A stretch of 64,000 nucleotides of DNA from Kineosporia aurantiaca JCM 3230 (GTDB lineage: Bacteria > Actinomycetota > Actinomycetes > Actinomycetales > Kineosporiaceae), in assembly GCA_000719025.1 (NCBI GenBank), contig JODP01000010.1, positions 165,287-229,286 on the forward strand. Direction: 5' to 3'. Below are positions 61,501 through 64,000 of the stretch, in pieces (the first letter of the stretch is position 1; each line of letters opens with the position of its first letter). Below the pieces are notes generated by a model that did not search any database, was not told the DNA's origin, and worked only from the letters and a program-made list of their open reading frames with translations. The position numbers and the translations under genes were made by a program.

Positions 61501-64000
61501 CCGCTCCGGATACCCCTGCGACTGCCACCGCGCCCTCAGGTACTCGCGGTCGGCCCGGATCTGCCCACCCGGATCGGTCAGGAACTCCTGGCTCGAGAAA
61601 GGGCTCGAGGTGACCGGGACCCGGCCCGAGGACGGCCGCACGGTGAGCGCACCGGCCGACGCCGGCGCCGTAGTCCGTTGCAGATCGATCACCGGGGTGA
61701 GGACGGATGTCAGCGGCACCGGCCGACCGTCCCCGGTGAAGGTCAGCACCACCGGGGCAGCGAACTGCCCGGTCGGGCCGGCGAGGCTGAACGGCGGGAT
61801 CTGCGAAGTACGGGTCTGCTGGATCACTTGCTGGGACGGGCTCGGGACCAGAGCCGTCGACGTGGGGGCCGGGATGATCTCGGTCAGGTCGGCGGTGGTG
61901 TTGCCCGGTATCTCGTCCATGAACCGGACCCGCTTGGGCGGGATTGGGGTGGGCTGGTCAGGCGACGGCGGTTCAGGAGTCTGGCTGGACCCGGAGGGAG
62001 CCGACTCGTCGGTGATGGCGGGCGCCGCCTGCGAGGTGCCGCCCGGTAGGCGGGGGGCGTTCAGCCCGAGGTCCTGGGTGAGGTAGTGGCTGTAGACCCG
62101 GAACCCGAGATCGCGCAGGTTGCGCCCGGACGCGCCCGGGCCCTGGGCCCGCAGCTGGTTGGCGATCTCCTCGATCCGGTCCCGATCCGGCCGGGAGTAC
62201 TTCAGCTGCAGATTGTTCCGGTCGAACTCCGACCCCACCCCGGTCTGCACGGTCGACAACTCGGCCGAGGTGAGCGGCCCCCGGGACATCACGGTCGGCT
62301 CCGACAGCCGCTGCAGCACCTCGCGTCCCAGGTCCGGGGTCGAGGTGATCGGCGCCAGATTCCCGACGCGGATGTCTTTCTGGATCTCCGACAGACTCCC
62401 GCGGACCTCCTCGACCGTCGGTGCAAGACCGGGTTGGGCGACGTGGGTGCTCACTTCGAGGTGGATCTGGTCGAGAGTATCGGTGGGAATGGCGATCTCG
62501 GGAAGATCGGCGGCCGTAACGCTCGTCGCGGTCTGCGGTGGCGTGATCCCCGGGGTCAACGGCAGCAGGTCCACCGATTCCAGCGACACCGGGATGCTGG
62601 GGAGCCCACCCCGGGTTCCGTCGAGCAGACGCACGCCCTTCTCGTCCGTGATCACGTTGAAGGCGTGCGCGTCCAGTTGGCCCGTGGCCTGATAGATCAC
62701 CGCCGCCCGGGTTCCCGGAGGCGCGGTGGCCAGGGCCTGCTGGACGAACCCGAGATCCTTCCCACGAAAGGCCACCGGCGCGGCACCGGCCTTCAGCCCC
62801 AGGTTCTCCTGCTGCAGCGTGATCAGATCCCGGGTGGTGGCCGGAGCCGCCACGGTGGGCGCCGGGACCGGGTTCGGGAGTTTTCCGTTGTTCGCGGCGA
62901 ACGACCGGTCGACTGCGATCACCGAGTCCGCACTGCTGACCACCGGCCCCGGACGCCCCTGAGCGGGGATCGGATCCGGCACCCGGACACCGGGAAAGTC
63001 CTGCAGCAGGAAGGGGTCGGCCGGAGTCATCGAGGTCGAGGTGGGGACCGCTGCTTCCAGGTCGGCGGCCGACCAGTCGAAGCTCGGATCCACGTCGTAG
63101 GACGTCGGGCGTAACGGCGCCGGGACGTTCTGCACCAGATCCACGGCCTGCTGCAGGGAGAACGCCGAACCATCCAAAGCGGGACGCAGAAAGAGGACCC
63201 GGTCCGGGGTGGGCGACAGTTCCAGATTGTTCGTGGCATTCGCCGCGAGATCGGTGTCCACGCTGGTGACCGAGGGGGCGGACGTCAGTCCGCCGACGTC
63301 GGTGAAGACCGATTCGGGCCGGCTGATCTGGGTCGAGAACGTCTGCGCCGGGCTGATCCCGTTGACCGGCTGAGGCAAGTCCGTGGAGAGCGTCGGCAGG
63401 TCCGTGGAGAGCGTCGGAATCAGAGGACGCACGACGGCGCCACCGGACACCGGCACCAGGTTCACACCAGCTGAGGGGATCGACTCGTCCACCGCCTGAC
63501 CCCAGGTGATCGTCCCCCGATCCAGATCCTGAAGGACGTTCTCGACGGGACGCACGCCGACGGGGTTGGCGAAAGCGGCGTCCAGAGACTGGAAACCCGG
63601 ACCGAACCCGGGCGAGTCCAGCGACAACGTTGGCAACGCAGCGAATTCGAAGCCCTCCATGGACGCCGAACCCACCAGTGCCGGATCAACACTCAGCCCA
63701 CCGTTGAAAACGAAGTTCGTATCGAAACCACCGGTGTTCCCGGCAAAATTACCCAACGCCGTCGGAGAGAACGAAACACCGTTCAGATCCGGAAGCTTGG
63801 TGTTCAGATCGATCCCGTGACCCCCCAGGCCCGGGGAACCCGACCCGGTGAAACCCTTGCCCCCAGGACCAGTGTGCGCGGTCTCCGGCCCACCCTTACC
63901 ATCCACGTCCACGTCCCCGGACTCCGGGGGCGGGATCTTGATGTCGTCCAGACCGTCCAGGTTCAGGTCGTCCAGGTTGAGGTTGTTCAGGTCGTTCAGG
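55543..64000 (-). CDS. Giant multidomain protein, N-terminus beyond window (polymorphic-toxin/T7SS-like)
   Basis: An open frame of at least 2,818 codons that runs off the right edge. Numbering from the visible GTG at 63912: before it lie Leu/Asn/Asp repeats (DLNNLNLDDLNLDGLDD). At about 375-460 is a papain-like toxin fold (GFVQQALATAPPGTRAAVIY, then LDAHAFNVITDEKG, VRLLDGTRGG), with His and Asp present but no catalytic Cys. At about 800-1000 are long helical, coiled-coil-like stretches. After a PPPPPP linker there are large beta-rich regions, two of similar flavour (about 1120-1500 and 1660-1890, then 2150-2500). A TTQPTTQPTTQP linker (about 1915) and a WLGGLFRSGG segment are also seen, and the C-terminus is Glu/Gln-rich. 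It shows no ordinary signal peptide here. Function unknown; surface or secretion-associated by analogy. Confidence 0.72.
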   Translation of the reverse strand, partial: LNDLNNLNLDDLNLDGLDDIKIPPPESGDVDVDGKGGPETAHTGPGGKGFTGSGSPGLGGHGIDLNTKLPDLNGVSFSPTALGNFAGNTGGFDTNFVFNGGLSVDPALVGSASMEGFEFAALPTLSLDSPGFGPGFQSLDAAFANPVGVRPVENVLQDLDRGTITWGQAVDESIPSAGVNLVPVSGGAVVRPLIPTLSTDLPTLSTDLPQPVNGISPAQTFSTQISRPESVFTDVGGLTSAPSVTSVDTDLAANATNNLELSPTPDRVLFLRPALDGSAFSLQQAVDLVQNVPAPLRPTSYDVDPSFDWSAADLEAAVPTSTSMTPADPFLLQDFPGVRVPDPIPAQGRPGPVVSSADSVIAVDRSFAANNGKLPNPVPAPTVAAPATTRDLITLQQENLGLKAGAAPVAFRGKDLGFVQQALATAPPGTRAAVIYQATGQLDAHAFNVITDEKGVRLLDGTRGGLPSIPVSLESVDLLPLTPGITPPQTATSVTAADLPEIAIPTDTLDQIHLEVSTHVAQPGLAPTVEEVRGSLSEIQKDIRVGNLAPITSTPDLGREVLQRLSEPTVMSRGPLTSAELSTVQTGVGSEFDRNNLQLKYSRPDRDRIEEIANQLRAQGPGASGRNLRDLGFRVYSHYLTQDLGLNAPRLPGGTSQAAPAITDESAPSGSSQTPEPPSPDQPTPIPPKRVRFMDEIPGNTTADLTEIIPAPTSTALVPSPSQQVIQQTRTSQIPPFSLAGPTGQFAAPVVLTFTGDGRPVPLTSVLTPVIDLQRTTAPASAGALTVRPSSGRVPVTSSPFSSQEFLTDPGGQIRADREYLRARWQSQGYPERVIDGALAQVGAIAAHQVQVARTAMAQNGTDPATAASNLATRHENLITRDADVHLDTHATALRFEQRLSDHYDQALNRAGVANFSPAQNQFLQESGQRVLELVDQAVTQVWSQIPATGGPSVRLDRFKQALDNRFAQLAARIDAEVAVALQIPQLQQAAADRDAFGTFSLAGEDSATALPTISLSDHRIEELEAPEDESILPPVIEETQGQRAPQVDTQDDEITPLPPLVTEEEPPPPPPRDEPRVLSPTASTTMTPEVANFGQAGDGAQGMVHITRLPEPVVRWLQDQVIAQVEATHGRDEAFRADVRRALSSRLTSTEWARLFSGSGMPVRANYKGNQYPIVIRLRTSNARLSEQGIDEMPDGPPVTVQRWAFGIGEHGNTSSSTDLRTLRYQYAYTWKVDKGALREIVLTPNLAWTLNQTTTTSTTGVSAQAFSIHRSREKSWLYSYDMSVDFHLTNGIGDITRSLHTLATSPGWTTATGMPADPLGVWFPQHLAHPLPADSAAVTPAAATPAMLAHTPIFGAESFPHHDIMFADVARSFSDRLGNLRDSSWEDLRSFFGEGELRSNAPMMLLPGQKLTSPLLYDRSGNLVGYLRVGMPLQGDFTPNGPAMRNGVLEAYVVRFLRAQTNTTVDNRSGGGVTLAFGFGPADPDAPILGRLSFAANGSYQWSQTLGAGGSSRLVRSLRTAGNIPRVSGQVRLEVELVVPEGPPLPPQPASPLADGTARYPVNLLVPLRSALEGPAGPPLHLPAEVLHLRALGLSTTPLHVDGLDGPLKEVADFLRAEKFLPPAQIGNARQLYEWITDNAVGRFVLGPDQTASNLLTNQRKLDQMISQFGLRGGLDDAIDGGSTVVFEMQGATGVHRLSVTITTERRYTGQDDEHGIEHQKNLPATQTLNFIGATTNGDESFTKTPMNWNVTAMGSGPVRPHQEGGVTAGPLGTSTPATTPVTTSSPATLAGQHTYERTASRVITSANGVGHEYYMLSPTSQGSEVFQIPVRHSVTMSYSYGPTPTIAPSDGTVRLAVPTFRTLSAPSGAARPQPPVPRAVSAADRTNLQTPAPGTTPPGVLPLPETAIMERVEGSRAIQRTVAQLLGVPVPSGPPAPATTQPTTQPTTQPTTSVPNPETTELTDTIDATDAIETVPPPPPATENVEEAEVPATTPAQPGWMSWLGGLFRSGGTMAVDTAVGTGRWVSRNAMGESVQAPESMSGEMTANSLSVSHLTANPLRIFRDSYVIEGIATSGLFSGKHVQIEVTGYLSDAEGLPEAPPLDAERWLQSTTANSETESLSTVHRDGGSATGKMTNLNRTQARYQYGRGSNHSETVGDNTNVMRVTTEDTVKVHRFQAKATYVVTVREGTRNLAVSTVRLGGRTGELAVDAREAVEFFVTDNDLHNYPQLAAIATPLAAGAGPAAAPYDQKLPSSYIASGGKLGFGVPTEVIQSGGRNAFADRITARIEEHAPGLTQPHRANYEPTVLARVNEHTTSQGMRNLVNLGPDGSVVFHAVDRTWGGPRLVTITLSARPTPGTDLNAVRGRKVGGGMDNVMAHITGNGGALNRPGRTRISNTSTRAHTVDAQPAGLRGDHQLTTSLNETSRADLTQAQVSTRENRSWQRTFGNTAEYPVPYDLTVTVKSESLGHALYSMVAQEAVRLALAGLWHFSLVVLEWGTRVLSFLDTSLGASAPKLDHDTEPATVRLRFSMAEAMTDSETPSQPRRPAMVLPHNPAPPADGGTTGHTAITITPPSPAEAAWGADLRGPTWVPKRPVQIYDFQAIPELDTALRQVDPDFWRNTTPTMSRSDEGMFLRLNQYVESGNVTFVEKPGTAAILTKPGAKAQIEMILFSPQSERSSKNIAIDRIEVSNDSVVNQSNDVRGRGISFGPNIDIASAGQTSFVVPLIGETRGVGEVSTIGSQRREMIRFGTPAENKDGLGLTGHRVRATVLIRVVGPGGTRWVVGDILFRTTETPPSEPDQEQDQERETAAE
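58136..58180. repeat. 12-bp tandem repeat inside the giant gene
   Basis: The unit GGCTGGGTGGTC is repeated about three and a half times and encodes the TTQP linker. Such in-frame repeats can vary in number between strains. Confidence 0.6.

Noticed and set aside
56287..62049. Very long plus-strand open frames opposite the giant gene
   Set aside because: Their translations are Arg/Gly/His-rich without domains, while the minus strand has family-like modules and normal amino-acid use.

Overview
The window is about 70% GC. It has frequent GTG/TTG starts, stop-start overlaps of four bases, ANTAR, GntR/UTRA, ArsR and TetR regulators, paired OmpR-type two-component systems and many promoters with a TAnnnT -10 box six or seven bases before the start codon. 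This is a high-GC actinobacterium. The gene set (plant-polysaccharide enzymes, a giant T7SS/polymorphic-toxin-style protein, c-di-GMP signalling) fits a soil or plant-associated filamentous or motile lineage such as the Kineosporiales, but the genus is a guess. No rRNA, tRNA, CRISPR array or intact insertion sequence was seen.

Left part (1-17.9 kb): an inosose-dehydratase-like gene diverges from a GntR regulator. A DUF2231 membrane protein diverges from a response regulator/kinase pair that leads into a flavin electron-transfer operon (ferric-reductase-like membrane flavoprotein, FMN-binding acceptor, ApbE flavinyltransferase). Then come a membrane-spanning PstS-like protein, a Gfo/Idh/MocA oxidoreductase, scrambled P450 and ferredoxin remnants, an alpha/beta hydrolase, a GGDEF-EAL protein, a glycosyltransferase, a DUF389 protein and an ArsR-SRPBCC fusion.

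Central cluster (17.9-26.9 kb): the most coherent candidate for an undescribed system. It has a GT2 glycosyltransferase, a DUF2064/TIGR04282 transferase and a methyltransferase in one operon. Divergent from it are a rhamnose-epimerase-like SDR and a response regulator/kinase pair. Next come a methylthioadenosine-type phosphorylase, a polyprenol-type mannosyltransferase and a membrane cytochrome b/molybdopterin oxidoreductase with a small membrane partner. All of its promoter regions share CTTACG/CGTAAG boxes at fixed distances from the start codons (usually as 11-bp direct repeats), which suggests one regulon run by the internal two-component system.

27-45 kb: a TetR/NmrA pair with twin operators, a frameshifted DUF1761 gene, and a carbohydrate-active island. 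The island holds a PL4 rhamnogalacturonan lyase, a one-piece ECF sigma/zinc-finger/TM/DUF1566 protein, a bulb-type lectin, a membrane HTH-WD40 protein, a truncated S9 peptidase, a GH30-ricin protein and a GH18-ricin protein. MFS, DinB-like and small membrane genes are mixed in.

Right part (44.8-64 kb): a GAF-ANTAR regulator, a four-gene translationally coupled alr-murF-ddl-murG operon (an accessory copy of late peptidoglycan-precursor steps), a LysR-controlled amino-acid ABC importer followed by a class II glutamine amidotransferase, and a convergent giant ORF of at least 2,818 codons that runs off the right edge.
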